Counted from the stretch's first letter, positions 8,319 through 18,117 are shown. The stretch: DNA of 64,000 nucleotides from Methylococcaceae bacterium UBA6146 (GCA_002422395.1 DIUY01000030.1:62001-126000), one strand, 5' to 3'. Numbers and translations: made by a program. The notes: generated from the letters alone by a model not told the origin.

Positions 8319-10466
8319 TCAACCCCGGCGCCAGTCATGGAACCGGCCAACCCAGTGCAGCAACGCTTCTGGCGCATGGTTGCGCTTCCAGATGCCGGCG
8401 GCATATTTGTTTGCCTCAGCCATCGTCGGGTAAATATGGATGGTGCTTAGCAGTTTGTTCAGGCCAATTTTGTGTTTCATGGCCAAGACGAATTCAGCCA
8501 GCAAATCCCCCGCATGTTCACCCACAATTGTCACGCCAAGAATCCGGTCGTTGCCGGGGGGCGTCAACACCTTAACGAAGCCCAGCGCCACCCCGTCGGT
8601 AATGGCACGGTCAAGGTCGTCAAGATGATAGGTGCTGGTTTCATAGGCGATCCCTTGCGTTGTCGCCTCTTGCTCATTAAGGCCGACGCGGGCGACTTCA
8701 GGGCTGATAAACGTAGCCCACGGTATCACCGAATAATCGGTACGGAACTTTTTGAAGCCGCCAAACAGTGCGTTCACTGCGGTATACCACGCCTGATGAG
8801 CGGCGGCATGGGTGAACTGGAACGGGCCGGACGCATCACCGCAGGCAAAAATGTTTGGGTAATTGGTCTGTTGGAAATCATTAATGGCAATCGTGCCTTG
8901 AGGCGACAATTCAACACCCAGCTCTTCAAGACCATAGCCTTGGGTGTTGGCAACGCGGCCAATGGCCAACAACACCTGGTCGAAAGGGATAGGCACGTCT
9001 TGGCCTTGGTGTTCGGCAACCAGAATCTTTTCGCCGTTTTCGATGCAAAAACGTTTGGCGGTATGCCCAACCAGCACAGTGATGCCTTCCGCGCGGAACT
9101 TCGCCATGACAATTTCCGAAACATCGCTGTCTTCCCGAATCAGCAAGCTAGACGCCATTTCCACTTGCGTCACTTTGCTGCCGAAACGGGCAAAACTTTG
9201 CGCCAGTTCGCAACCAATAGGCCCGCCGCCCAGCACCACCAGCCGTTTGGGCAGTTCGCGCAATGCCCAGACAGTATCCGAAGTGAGGTAGCCGACCTCT
9301 TCCAGGCCGGGAATGGGCGGCACAAACGGACGCGCACCCGCAGCGATAACAATGGCCCGCGTTGTTAGGGTGCGGGTTTCCCTACCCGTATCCACTTGCA
9401 CTTCCCAAGGGGAAATGATTTTGGCCTCGCCGTTGATGACATTAACGCCCAATCCCGAATAACGTTGCACAGAATCGTGCGGTTCGACGGTTTTGATTAT
9501 CGCCTGCACACGTGCCATGACAGCGGCAAAATCAACTTCAGCGGCGGCGGTTTTGATGCCGAACTCGCCGGCCCGGTTAATATCGGCCAGCATTTTAGCG
9601 GAACGGATGAAAGCTTTTGAGGGTACACAGCCGGTGTTCAGACAATCGCCGCCCATTTTATGTTTTTCAACCAACGTGACTTTAGCCTTGACTGCGGCGG
9701 CGATATAAGCCGTGACCAAACCGCCGGAACCGGCACCAATCACGACGATATTGGTGTCAAAACGGGTGGGCTTAGGCCATGCTTCATAGCTTTTTTTTGC
9801 CTTAATGGCTTCAACAATTTTATTGGCAAGGAGCGGAAAAACGCCCAATAACACAAACGATCCGAGCAGCTTGAGGGATAAAATATCCGCCAACGATTCC
9901 AGCTGCCCCAATTGCGTCCCCGCATTGACGTAAACCAGTGTGCCGGCCAGCATCCCCACTTGGCTAACCCAATAAAATGTCCGCGTTTTTATGTCAGTCA
10001 AACCCATTACCAAGTTAATCACAAAGAATGGGAAAAGCGGCACCAACCGCAAGGTGAACAGGTAGAGGGCGCCTTCTTGGGCGATGCCCGCATTAATGGC
10101 TTTCAGGCGGTCGCCAAAGCGTGATTTGACCACATCACGGAACAAAAATCGGGCGGCTAAAAAAGCCAGCGTTGCGCCGATGGTGGAAGCGAAAGACACA
10201 ATCACCGTCCCCCACAACAACCCGAACACCGCACCGCCCGCCAAAGTAAGAATTGTCGCCCCAGGCAATGACAGACCCGTCACCGCAACATAAATCAGCG
10301 CGTAAATGGCAATTGCCTTGCTGGGATGGTCGTTGCGGTACGTTGCAATGTCCATTTGCTGTGCTTTGAGGGTTTCCAAAGTCAAATAGCTTTGTAAATC
10401 CAAACTAAAAAAAGCAATGGTTAGGGCGGCGATAAAAGCCAGTAGTGCAATGCGGGAAGGGTTCAT
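8319..10466 (-). CDS. Fusion of TVP38/TMEM64 membrane protein and pyridine nucleotide-disulfide oxidoreductase
   Basis: This 715-aa protein has two parts. Residues about 1-220 are a TVP38/TMEM64 (SNARE-associated, DedA-like) membrane domain with several helices and the GGAVFGLLWGT and PLFPFFVINLVMG stretches. Residues about 235-715 are a mercuric-reductase/lipoamide-dehydrogenase-like enzyme. This part has an FAD site (VVIGAGSGGLVTAYIAA), a redox-active CLNTGC in GGDCLNTGCVPSKAF, an NAD(P) site (LGGGPIGCELAQSFARFG), the second FAD contact FACGDASG and a C-terminal dimer domain (HIYPTMAEA). The start at 10466 has GGAG at good spacing. The electron acceptor is unknown. No mercury-binding domain or terminal Cys pair is present, so mercury reduction is unlikely. 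Confidence 0.9.
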   Translation of the reverse strand: MNPSRIALLAFIAALTIAFFSLDLQSYLTLETLKAQQMDIATYRNDHPSKAIAIYALIYVAVTGLSLPGATILTLAGGAVFGLLWGTVIVSFASTIGATLAFLAARFLFRDVVKSRFGDRLKAINAGIAQEGALYLFTLRLVPLFPFFVINLVMGLTDIKTRTFYWVSQVGMLAGTLVYVNAGTQLGQLESLADILSLKLLGSFVLLGVFPLLANKIVEAIKAKKSYEAWPKPTRFDTNIVVIGAGSGGLVTAYIAAAVKAKVTLVEKHKMGGDCLNTGCVPSKAFIRSAKMLADINRAGEFGIKTAAAEVDFAAVMARVQAIIKTVEPHDSVQRYSGLGVNVINGEAKIISPWEVQVDTGRETRTLTTRAIVIAAGARPFVPPIPGLEEVGYLTSDTVWALRELPKRLVVLGGGPIGCELAQSFARFGSKVTQVEMASSLLIREDSDVSEIVMAKFRAEGITVLVGHTAKRFCIENGEKILVAEHQGQDVPIPFDQVLLAIGRVANTQGYGLEELGVELSPQGTIAINDFQQTNYPNIFACGDASGPFQFTHAAAHQAWYTAVNALFGGFKKFRTDYSVIPWATFISPEVARVGLNEQEATTQGIAYETSTYHLDDLDRAITDGVALGFVKVLTPPGNDRILGVTIVGEHAGDLLAEFVLAMKHKIGLNKLLSTIHIYPTMAEANKYAAGIWKRNHAPEALLHWVGRFHDWRRG

Positions 10467-10522
10467 ATCATTCTCCAGTCTGGTTAAAAAGGCTGTCTGT
10501 TTTTTGGCGCCCGCTATAAGTT

Positions 10523-11791
10523 TCAATCTAGCTGGTACATTGGTATGGCTGCTATCCGGGCATCAATCTGTTGCACTAAAGCCTGATACACAGGGCTGTT
10601 AGGTGAGCCGTACCTGCTTTTGAATTCAGCCTCATTCATGTGTTCGGGTAAATCCCTGGGATCGGGCATAAAATCGCTGTAATTTTTTATTTCGGACATG
10701 GCTAGTTGTATCTTACGGGCTGTTTCCGGTGATGTGGTCGCCAGCTCACCAAAGCGGGTGCCGGCCTTGTCCGCCGCTAAATCAACAAAGCTGAAACCGC
10801 TGCCACTTTGGGCATCGCTTAATTCTTTCTCCACGCCAACAACTTCTGAAACCTGACCGTTGAGGGATGCAGTAAGTGTTGCAGAACCGATAAAATGTTG
10901 CGCCAGATCAGTCCGTTTATACAAAAAAGCCGGATAATATTTGGCGCTTGCCGGTTTTTTTACAGACCTTGACCCAAATTCTCCGGCCTCTTTTTTGTTG
11001 ACGTAATCATTGACGGTAAAAATAACCAGTCTGTTTTCTTCGATAGCGGTATCTAGGGTGGAACGCTGATAGGCCAGCCCAAACAGTGGCTTAAGCAATT
11101 CTGCCAGAGATAGGCGCCAGTTTGGATCATGGTAGGCAACAATGTCAGCCAGTTTTTTCTGATAAATGTTCAAGGCAGGCGGTGGATCGGTTTGGGTAAG
11201 AAGGGTGCGTGCCTGGATCAGGGTTTTTATGCTGGAAAAATAAGTGAGGGTTATTTTTTCCGGCTCAATTTTAACGGCTTTGATGGGACGGGTGGCGAGC
11301 AAAAAATAATCATTTAGCGATGAGTGCCGGATAAAATAATCAATGGCAAAGGCGGTGAGATTTGACGGCAGCAACAGCTTGCCCGCCTTAAACTTGGTGA
11401 TTGTGGGGAGTTGCCTGCCTTCAACATTGCCGAAGGCAATCGTGACATTTAAATATTTTCCCAGGCTGTTTTTAGGTAAGGTTACCGTGGCAATGAACTT
11501 TAGCTGGTTTTTTTTTAGCGATATGACCACAGCGCTTTTGCTGTAGCGGTTTAAGAGATAATTGGCGGCAAGGTTAAGGTCTTCTTTGCTCAGCTCTATC
11601 GTGCCGATTTCATCGGGGCGGGTTTTAGACCCTTCATGAAGGATTTTTTTCGCCCGGTCAATATCGCTGTGGCTTAATGACCAGCCCAATTTAATGTCGG
11701 GCGTGTCGTTGACACCAAAAAAAACAATCATTACGCATAATATAAGAGCCGCTAACAAGCCGTAGCACAATAGGCGTAATAAAAATTTCAT
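10523..11791 (-). CDS. Conserved protein of unknown function, membrane-anchored
   Basis: This 422-aa protein has one N-terminal hydrophobic segment (about residues 5-27, LLRLLCYGLLAALILCVMIV) and then a long periplasmic region. I recognise no catalytic motif. The middle alternates predicted beta strands (e.g. VVISLKKNQLKFIATVTL). The C-terminal part contains FSFVDLAADKAGTRFGELA and looks helical. The gene lies 8 bp downstream of ppx and ends 57 bp before the TVP38-reductase fusion, all on the minus strand, so they may share a transcript. It may be an envelope protein. Confidence 0.75.
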   Translation of the reverse strand: MKFLLRLLCYGLLAALILCVMIVFFGVNDTPDIKLGWSLSHSDIDRAKKILHEGSKTRPDEIGTIELSKEDLNLAANYLLNRYSKSAVVISLKKNQLKFIATVTLPKNSLGKYLNVTIAFGNVEGRQLPTITKFKAGKLLLPSNLTAFAIDYFIRHSSLNDYFLLATRPIKAVKIEPEKITLTYFSSIKTLIQARTLLTQTDPPPALNIYQKKLADIVAYHDPNWRLSLAELLKPLFGLAYQRSTLDTAIEENRLVIFTVNDYVNKKEAGEFGSRSVKKPASAKYYPAFLYKRTDLAQHFIGSATLTASLNGQVSEVVGVEKELSDAQSGSGFSFVDLAADKAGTRFGELATTSPETARKIQLAMSEIKNYSDFMPDPRDLPEHMNEAEFKSRYGSPNSPVYQALVQQIDARIAAIPMYQLD

Positions 11792-11798
11792 GGCCTAA

Positions 11799-13298
11799 TC
11801 AAGAAAACGTCAGGGTAAAGCCGGCCGATTTAAGAAAACCCGCTTCTAAAGTCAAATCGGCCTGCGTTAAGGGGGCTTGGCCTAACCAATTGTCCGGAAA
11901 ATGTAAGGTGATTTTTGATTTTGTTAACTGGATTGTAAAGTGCGGCAATTCGTCTTCATGGCGGTTGCGGTGCAGCAATACGGCAAGCCGCAAGATGAGC
12001 GTCAGATAGGGTGCCCGCTTGTCCCACGGCACCGGCAAGTTTTGGAAGCGCGAGCGTGAAAACTTACGCCGATGCGCCCTTATTATTGTTGCCAATAACA
12101 CCTGGTCTTGATGGGAAAAGCCCGCCAAATCACCGTGTTCGATAATATAAGCGCTGTGTTTGTGGTATTGGCTATGGGCAATATCACGGCCTATTTCATG
12201 CAATTGCGCCGCCCAGCATAAAAATTGTTCGCTTGCTTCATTATCAAGCAGGCTGTTGTCCGCACACATTTGTGCCAACATCATCATAACCGTTTGTTTG
12301 ACGCGGGCTGCGTGTGCTTGGTCGGTATGGTAACGTCCGGCAAGGGCGTTGGCGGTTTCGGAACGGACGTCGTGGTTGTAAATGCGGCCTAGCAAATCCT
12401 GAATCAAGCCTTCCCTTAATGCGCCGTCCGAGACCGTCATTTGCTCGATACCCAAGCTTTCAAACGTGGCGTAGGCAATCGCCACCCCCCCTGTAAAAAC
12501 GGGCAGACGCTCTGGGTCGAGATCGGGCAGGTTTATGTCATTAATATGGCTACAATTGCTCAGATAGCCCACCAGCTGGTCAAGGCCATTGCGGGTGATG
12601 CCATTATTGCTCCAGTTCTTAGCCTGCAAGACTTTAGCAATCGCCCGTAGACTACCGGATGCGCCGATGGCTTCATCCCAGTTGCCGCGCTGGAAGTTTT
12701 GCACGAACGGCTCCAGCTCCTGTTGGGCAAACAGGGTGGCCTGCCTAAATGCGACTCTAGACAACTTGCCATCGGGGAAAAACCGGTTACTGACCGACAC
12801 GCACCCCATGTACAAGCTTTCTTTTTCTTTGGGTGTGTCACCCGTCCCGATGATGTATTCGGTGCTGCCGCCCCCTATGTCCATAACCAAGCGGCGATTG
12901 GCATGGCTGCCAAGGCTGAAGGCGACCCCCATATAAATCAGCCGCGCCTCTTCTATGCCGGAAACAATATGGATAGGATGGTTTAGGGCTTGCTCCGCCT
13001 TAAGCAAAAACTGCTGGGAGTTTTTAGCGGTACGCAAGGTGTTAGTGCCGACCACACGGACGCTGTCAGGCGGAAAATTGCGTATGCGTTGGCCGAACCG
13101 TTCCAGACAGGCTAGCGCCCGTTGTTGGGTGGCTTCATTTAGAATATTCCGGCTATCCAGTCCCGAAGCTAGCCTGACCATTTCTTTAAGCTGGTCAAGG
13201 GTTTGTAATTTGCCGCCTTTCAGGCTACAGACGATCATGTGAAAACTGTTAGAGCCCAAGTCTACAGCGGCGACAATCTCAGGGGGGGTCTTTTGCAC
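11799..13298 (-). CDS. ppx: Exopolyphosphatase (Ppx/GppA family)
   Basis: This 499-aa cytoplasmic enzyme releases phosphate from polyphosphate, or hydrolyses pppGpp in GppA. The ASKHA-fold phosphate loops are clear: AAVDLGSNSFHMIV at the N-terminus and VMDIGGGSTEYIIG near residue 140. Then come GASGSLRAIAKVL and the SDGALREGL signature near residue 300. A C-terminal HD-like helical domain follows (LCWAAQLHEIGRDIAHSQYH). The roughly 500-aa length with the C-terminal domain fits Ppx of gammaproteobacteria. Ppx and GppA cannot be fully separated by eye. Confidence 0.9.
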   Translation of the reverse strand: MQKTPPEIVAAVDLGSNSFHMIVCSLKGGKLQTLDQLKEMVRLASGLDSRNILNEATQQRALACLERFGQRIRNFPPDSVRVVGTNTLRTAKNSQQFLLKAEQALNHPIHIVSGIEEARLIYMGVAFSLGSHANRRLVMDIGGGSTEYIIGTGDTPKEKESLYMGCVSVSNRFFPDGKLSRVAFRQATLFAQQELEPFVQNFQRGNWDEAIGASGSLRAIAKVLQAKNWSNNGITRNGLDQLVGYLSNCSHINDINLPDLDPERLPVFTGGVAIAYATFESLGIEQMTVSDGALREGLIQDLLGRIYNHDVRSETANALAGRYHTDQAHAARVKQTVMMMLAQMCADNSLLDNEASEQFLCWAAQLHEIGRDIAHSQYHKHSAYIIEHGDLAGFSHQDQVLLATIIRAHRRKFSRSRFQNLPVPWDKRAPYLTLILRLAVLLHRNRHEDELPHFTIQLTKSKITLHFPDNWLGQAPLTQADLTLEAGFLKSAGFTLTFS

Positions 13299-13356
13299 GG
13301 GTAATCCAGTTTTGTCTACGAAGCGTGAGAGTTTCTGATAAAATCACACGGTTTAA

Positions 13357-13389
13357 GCATTCCATTTTAAACGGTTTAAAATGGAATGC
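13357..13389. promoter_or_regulatory. Perfect 15-bp-arm palindrome between divergent genes
   Basis: GCATTCCATTTTAAA, then CGG, then TTTAAAATGGAATGC. The palindrome sits between ppx (minus) and the ABC exporter (plus), 51 bp before the ABC start. There is no T-run matching a normal terminator. It could be an operator for a dimeric regulator or a repeat. Confidence 0.55.
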
Positions 13390-13439
13390 AGCGGCTAATT
13401 TAACTTATTTAAAGGCGCTCGTTAAGTGTTAGTTTCAGC

Positions 13440-14369
13440 ATGAAAGCATTATCTCTTCGTAATCTTAGAAAAACTTACAACAATGGTTTTGAAGCCTTAA
13501 AGGGTATTGACCTTGATGTTGAGGCCGGCGATTTTTTTGCTTTGCTAGGCCCTAATGGCGCCGGCAAATCAACGGCCATCGGCATCATCAGCTCATTAGT
13601 CAATCCTAGTAGCGGGACGGTCAGGGTTTTTGGCCACGATTTGCAACGTGAACGGTCCCAGGCTAAAAGCTGCATCGGCCTAGTGCCCCAGGAAGTTAAT
13701 TTCAACCAGTTTGAGACGGTTAAAAACATCCTGCTTAACCAAGCGGGTTATTACGGCACGCCACGTAAATTGGCCTTGCAACGGACTGAACACTGCCTTA
13801 AACAAATGGAATTGTGGGACAAACGCAATACGGTTTCCAGACGGCTATCGGGCGGTATGAAACGCCGCGTGATGATTGCCCGTGCGCTGGTTCATGCGCC
13901 TAAGTTGTTGATTTTAGACGAGCCAACCGCAGGGGTCGATATAGAAATCCGCCGCTCTATGTGGAAAATGATGCAGGAAGTCAACCAACAAGGCACAACC
14001 ATCATCTTGACGACGCATTATCTGGAAGAAGCCGAAAGCCTGTGCCGTAACATCGCCATTATTGACCAGGGGCGGATTGTCGAAAACTCTGATATGGCGG
14101 GCTTGCTGGCACGGTTGCATGTCGACCATTTTGTGCTGGACTTGGCCCAGCCGCTTGCTGAGGCGCCCATTATTGACGGCTACCAGCTTGAACTGGCCGC
14201 GGACAAGGTGCTGAATGTCGCCGTACCTAAAGAAAGCGGGCTTAACAATTTGTTTGGCGAGTTGACGCAACGCAATATCAACGTCATCAGCCTTAAAAAC
14301 AAAACCAATCGCTTGGAGCAGTTGTTTATGGACTTAGTGGAGACAAAATCGGCGGGGGGCAAACAATGA
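13440..14369 (+). CDS. ABC exporter ATP-binding protein (YadG-like)
   Basis: This 309-aa ATPase belongs to a DrrA/YadG-type ABC-2 exporter. Walker A is GPNGAGKST, the Q-loop is VPQEVNFNQFETV, the signature is LSGGMKRR, Walker B is LLILDEPTAGVD and the switch His is in LTTHYLEEAE. The extended C-terminal domain (after residue 225) is typical of the group. The stop overlaps the permease start by 4 bases. The substrate is unknown; related pairs export lipids, polysaccharide precursors or drugs. Confidence 0.92.
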   Translation: MKALSLRNLRKTYNNGFEALKGIDLDVEAGDFFALLGPNGAGKSTAIGIISSLVNPSSGTVRVFGHDLQRERSQAKSCIGLVPQEVNFNQFETVKNILLNQAGYYGTPRKLALQRTEHCLKQMELWDKRNTVSRRLSGGMKRRVMIARALVHAPKLLILDEPTAGVDIEIRRSMWKMMQEVNQQGTTIILTTHYLEEAESLCRNIAIIDQGRIVENSDMAGLLARLHVDHFVLDLAQPLAEAPIIDGYQLELAADKVLNVAVPKESGLNNLFGELTQRNINVISLKNKTNRLEQLFMDLVETKSAGGKQ

Positions 14370-15130
14370 ACCATTCAATAGCGTTTAGGACCATCGTTAT
14401 CAAGGAAATTTTCCGGTTCATCCGTATCTGGCCGCAAACCCTATTGCCGCCCGCCATCACCACCGCGCTGTATTTTTTAATTTTTGGCAAACTGATAGGT
14501 GACCGGATCGGCACCATCAACGGCGCCAGCTATATGGATTATATCGTCCCCGGCGTGGTCCTGATGTCGGTTATCAGCCATTCTTACGCCAATGTGGTGT
14601 CCTCTTTTTATTCGACCAAGTTCCAACACAATATTGAAGAATTACTGGTGGCCCCCGTGCCCAATTGGGTGATTTTGGCCGGTTATGTCAGTGGCGGCAT
14701 CGTGCGCGGCTTAATGGTGGGCTTTGTGGTCGGGCTGATAGCGCGGGTATTTGATGATGTCGCCGTGCAGAACTGGTGGATCACCTTGTCGGTGGCGTTC
14801 TTGACCGCCACGTTGTTTGCAATGGCGGGGTTTATCAACGCTGTGCTCGCTGAAAGTTTCGATGATATTTCCATCATCCCCAATTTTGTGCTCACCCCGT
14901 TAAGCTACTTAGGCGGGGTGTTTTATTCGGTCACCATGTTGCCGGACATTTGGCAAACCATTTCCATAGCCAACCCCATTTTGTATATGGTTAACGCCTT
15001 CCGTTACGGCTTTATAGGCGTGACCGATATTGACATCCAACTGGCTTTTATCATGACCGGTGGTTTTATTACGGTCTTGGCCTTGTTTAGTTTGTACTTG
15101 TTGCATAAAGGGACGGGCATTAAAAATTAA
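14366..15130 (+). CDS. ABC-2 type exporter permease (YadH-like)
   Basis: This 254-aa inner-membrane permease has about six helices and an ABC2 signature region (FVLTPLSYLGGVFYSVTMLP) near residues 170-190. It is translationally coupled to the ATPase upstream and completes a two-component exporter. The N-terminal cytoplasmic stretch (FRTIVIKEIFRFIRIWPQT) is usual for the family. The substrate cannot be read from sequence. Confidence 0.92.
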   Translation: MNHSIAFRTIVIKEIFRFIRIWPQTLLPPAITTALYFLIFGKLIGDRIGTINGASYMDYIVPGVVLMSVISHSYANVVSSFYSTKFQHNIEELLVAPVPNWVILAGYVSGGIVRGLMVGFVVGLIARVFDDVAVQNWWITLSVAFLTATLFAMAGFINAVLAESFDDISIIPNFVLTPLSYLGGVFYSVTMLPDIWQTISIANPILYMVNAFRYGFIGVTDIDIQLAFIMTGGFITVLALFSLYLLHKGTGIKN

Positions 15131-15150
15131 GCCACATATACGACAATCAG

Positions 15151-15233
15151 GTAGGTTGAGGTGAGCTGGCGAACCCCAACATAACGTTTTGCACAGTGTC
15201 ATTGGGGTTCGTTCCTCACGCACCCCAACCTAC
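15151..15233. repeat. Inverted repeat of the GTAGGTTGGGGT family
   Basis: This 83-bp palindromic repeat begins GTAGGTTGAGGTGAG and ends with the inverse (CACCCCAACCTAC). Internal arms GAACCCCAA and TTGGGGTTC also pair. It lies between the ABC permease and rapA and could terminate the former. Other copies are at 6776-6852 and 7471-7508. Confidence 0.7.
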
Positions 15234-15276
15234 TTTGTTTTATCCTGTTTAACCTTATACCCTTCAGAATATCTAC

Positions 15277-18117
15277 ATGGAATCATTTATCCCCGGCCAG
15301 CGCTGGATCAGCAACACCGAGTCCGAACTCGGTTTAGGCCTTATCCTTGACGTCAGTTTCAACCGTGTCACCGTGCTTTACCTTGCTTGTGACGAACGCA
15401 GGATTTATGCCCGCGACAACGCGCCCTTAACGCGGGTGGTTTTTTCCGCAGGCGATGTCATTGAATCAGTGGATGAAGAAAAACTGACGGTCACCCGTTT
15501 GTCGGAACACGATGGCCTGGTCACTTATGTCTGCAAAAATGCCCAAGGCAGGGAGGTTACGCTTGAAGAAGTCGAGCTTAACCACCATAGCCAATTCAAC
15601 AAACCGCAAGACCGCTTGTTTACCGGTCAAATTGATCCCAGTGCTTGGTTTTTATTGCGCTACCAAACGTGGCTACGGCTGCAACAGCACTATCAGTTAC
15701 CCGTTAAAGGCTTGCTCGGCGGGCGCACCTCGCTAATCCCGCACCAAGTGTTTATCGCCCATGAAGCCGCCAACCGCGCCGCGCCCCGAATCATGCTGGC
15801 CGACGAAGTGGGGTTAGGGAAAACCATCGAGGCCGGATTGATTTTACACCACAGGCTGATTAACGGCCTGACCAAGCGGGTGCTGATTATCGTGCCGGAA
15901 ACCTTGCTGCATCAGTGGTTGGTGGAAATGCTCAGACGTTTTAACTTGCGGTTCAGTATTTTTGATGAAGCCCGTTGTCTGGACGAAATGGGCGCGGACG
16001 GCATGGAAGATGATGCGGACACCACGGCCGACAAAGTGAACCCGTTTCTGGCTGAACAACTGGTGTTGTGCAGCCAGAATTTTTTTGCCCGTTACCCCAG
16101 CCGTCAACAGCAAGCTTTGGATGCCGGTTGGGACATGGTGATTGTCGATGAGGCGCACCATTTGCAATGGAACGAGCAAGCCGCCAGCCCCGAATATCTG
16201 TTTGTCGAACAACTCGCCCAACTCACGCCAAGCCTGATTTTGCTGACCGCGACCCCTGAACAGCTGGGTAAACAGAGCCATTTTGCACGGTTACGGTTGC
16301 TTGACCCCGACCGCTTTTACAGTTTTTCCGCCTTTTTGGAAGAAGAGCGCCAGTTTGAGCCGGTTGCCAATGCCGCCAAACATTTGCTGGCCTATAAATT
16401 TTTGGATAAAGAAACCGTTGAGTTGTTAACGGGCTTGCTAAAAGATGACAATGTTGGCGGTTTGTTAAAGCAACTGGATGAGCCGGAAAATTCGGCGGCG
16501 GCGCGTGACGCCTTGATTAAGATATTGCTCGACCACCACGGCACCGGCAGGATTTTGTTCAGAAATTCTAGGCAAACCGTTAAAGGGTTCCCCGAACGCG
16601 AATGCACCGCTTATGCATTGGCCGGCCAGGCAAACACTGACGATTGGCAACAAGACCCGCGTTATCTGTGGTTGGTCGATAAAATCAAACAGCTGTCAGG
16701 ACAACGCCGAACCGGTTCGGGCATGGGCGATAAAGCCCTGCTGATTTGCAAACAAGCGCAAACCGCGATTGCCTTGGAGCAAACGCTAAAAAACCGGGCG
16801 GGCATTGCCTCTGCGGTGTTCCATGAGGGCATGTCGATCATCGAACGTGACCGCGCCGCCGCCTATTTTGCCGACCAAGAAAGTAACGCAAGAGTGTTGA
16901 TTTGCTCTGAAATCGGTAGCGAAGGCCGCAATTTCCAATTCGTCCACCACCTGATTTTATTCGATTTGCCGGTCAATCCTGATTTGCTGCAACAACGTAT
17001 AGGCCGCCTTGACCGCATTGGCCAAAAGCACGTCATCCAAATCCATGTGCCTTATCTTGAGCATAGCGAGCAAGCTTTGCTGTACCGTTGGTATGACCAA
17101 GGCCTTAACGCCTTCCGCCATAACAGTTCGTCCGCACAAGGCGTGGCCGACAGGCTGCATGATGAATTGACGCGCTCGCTGGAAAGCAATAATGCCGAGG
17201 GTTTTGAGGCGCTCATTGCCAAAACCCAAGCGCTTAGCGCCGAACTGGAAGCGCAGTTGCATAATGGTCGTGACCAGTTGCTGGAATTGAATTCTTGCCG
17301 CAAAGAAGTGGCCGGTGAGTTGATCAGCCAGCTTAAAGCCTATGAAAATGACGGCAGCTTATGGCCGTACATGGAAGACCTGTTTGAATGCTACGGCGTG
17401 GAGACTGAATTCCATTCGCCGGATTGCTTTATTGTCCGGCCTGGCGACCATATGCGGGTCAGCCATTTCCCCAGTCTTCCCGAAGACGGCATGACGGTGA
17501 CCGTCAGCCGCGAGACGGCGTTGGCCCGCGAAGATATGCAGTTTTTGACCGTTGAACATCCGATGGTGACGGCGGCGATGGAACTGATCTTAGGCAGTGA
17601 AACCGGCAACGCGGTCATCGGTGTCGTCAAACATCCTCATTTGAAAGCGGGGCAGTTTTTGCTGGAATGCCTGTTTATCGTCGAATGCAGCGCCCCGGCG
17701 GAATTGCAAATTGGCCGCTTTCTGCCACCCACGCCGATCAGGATGGTCATAGACCAGCATCAGAAAGAGGTTTCTGCCGCGTTTGCGCACGATAGCCTGA
17801 TTGAGTCCGGCACAACATTTGATAAGCACAAGATTGTTGCCTTTTTGAGCAGCCAGCGTCCGTACCTGCTCAAATTGTTGCATCATGCCGAACAACAGGC
17901 ACGCGAGGCCATGCAGGCGGTGTTGGCGGACGCCACAACGGCAATGCTGGCATCGTTAAGCACGGAGATAAAACGCTTGGTCAGGTTGAAAAAGCTCAAT
18001 CCGGCGATTAAAGATGAAGAAATCGAACAATTAAAAGATTTCACGATGCTGGCGCATGAGAATATCCAAGCCGCGCAATTGCGTTTGGATGCGGTCAGGT
18101 TTGTTATTGGGAGTTAG
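15277..18117 (+). CDS. rapA: RapA, RNA polymerase-associated ATPase (HepA)
   Basis: This 946-aa Swi2/Snf2 ATPase binds RNA polymerase and helps its recycling. The N-terminal Tudor-like domains start ESFIPGQRWISNTESELGLG. Helicase motif I is DEVGLGKTIEAGL (near residue 175), motif II is DEAHHLQW and motif III is LTATPEQ. Motifs V-VI lie in EIGSEGRNFQF and QQRIGRLDRIGQ (near residues 545-585). The length fits E. coli RapA (968 aa). It is preceded by a palindromic repeat and followed by the aryl polyene operon, to which it is probably unrelated. Confidence 0.96.
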   Translation: MESFIPGQRWISNTESELGLGLILDVSFNRVTVLYLACDERRIYARDNAPLTRVVFSAGDVIESVDEEKLTVTRLSEHDGLVTYVCKNAQGREVTLEEVELNHHSQFNKPQDRLFTGQIDPSAWFLLRYQTWLRLQQHYQLPVKGLLGGRTSLIPHQVFIAHEAANRAAPRIMLADEVGLGKTIEAGLILHHRLINGLTKRVLIIVPETLLHQWLVEMLRRFNLRFSIFDEARCLDEMGADGMEDDADTTADKVNPFLAEQLVLCSQNFFARYPSRQQQALDAGWDMVIVDEAHHLQWNEQAASPEYLFVEQLAQLTPSLILLTATPEQLGKQSHFARLRLLDPDRFYSFSAFLEEERQFEPVANAAKHLLAYKFLDKETVELLTGLLKDDNVGGLLKQLDEPENSAAARDALIKILLDHHGTGRILFRNSRQTVKGFPERECTAYALAGQANTDDWQQDPRYLWLVDKIKQLSGQRRTGSGMGDKALLICKQAQTAIALEQTLKNRAGIASAVFHEGMSIIERDRAAAYFADQESNARVLICSEIGSEGRNFQFVHHLILFDLPVNPDLLQQRIGRLDRIGQKHVIQIHVPYLEHSEQALLYRWYDQGLNAFRHNSSSAQGVADRLHDELTRSLESNNAEGFEALIAKTQALSAELEAQLHNGRDQLLELNSCRKEVAGELISQLKAYENDGSLWPYMEDLFECYGVETEFHSPDCFIVRPGDHMRVSHFPSLPEDGMTVTVSRETALAREDMQFLTVEHPMVTAAMELILGSETGNAVIGVVKHPHLKAGQFLLECLFIVECSAPAELQIGRFLPPTPIRMVIDQHQKEVSAAFAHDSLIESGTTFDKHKIVAFLSSQRPYLLKLLHHAEQQAREAMQAVLADATTAMLASLSTEIKRLVRLKKLNPAIKDEEIEQLKDFTMLAHENIQAAQLRLDAVRFVIGS

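Noticed and set aside
8319..10466. Mercury resistance (merA)
   Set aside because: The enzyme has CLNTGC but no N-terminal mercury-binding domain and no C-terminal Cys pair, and no mer genes are nearby.
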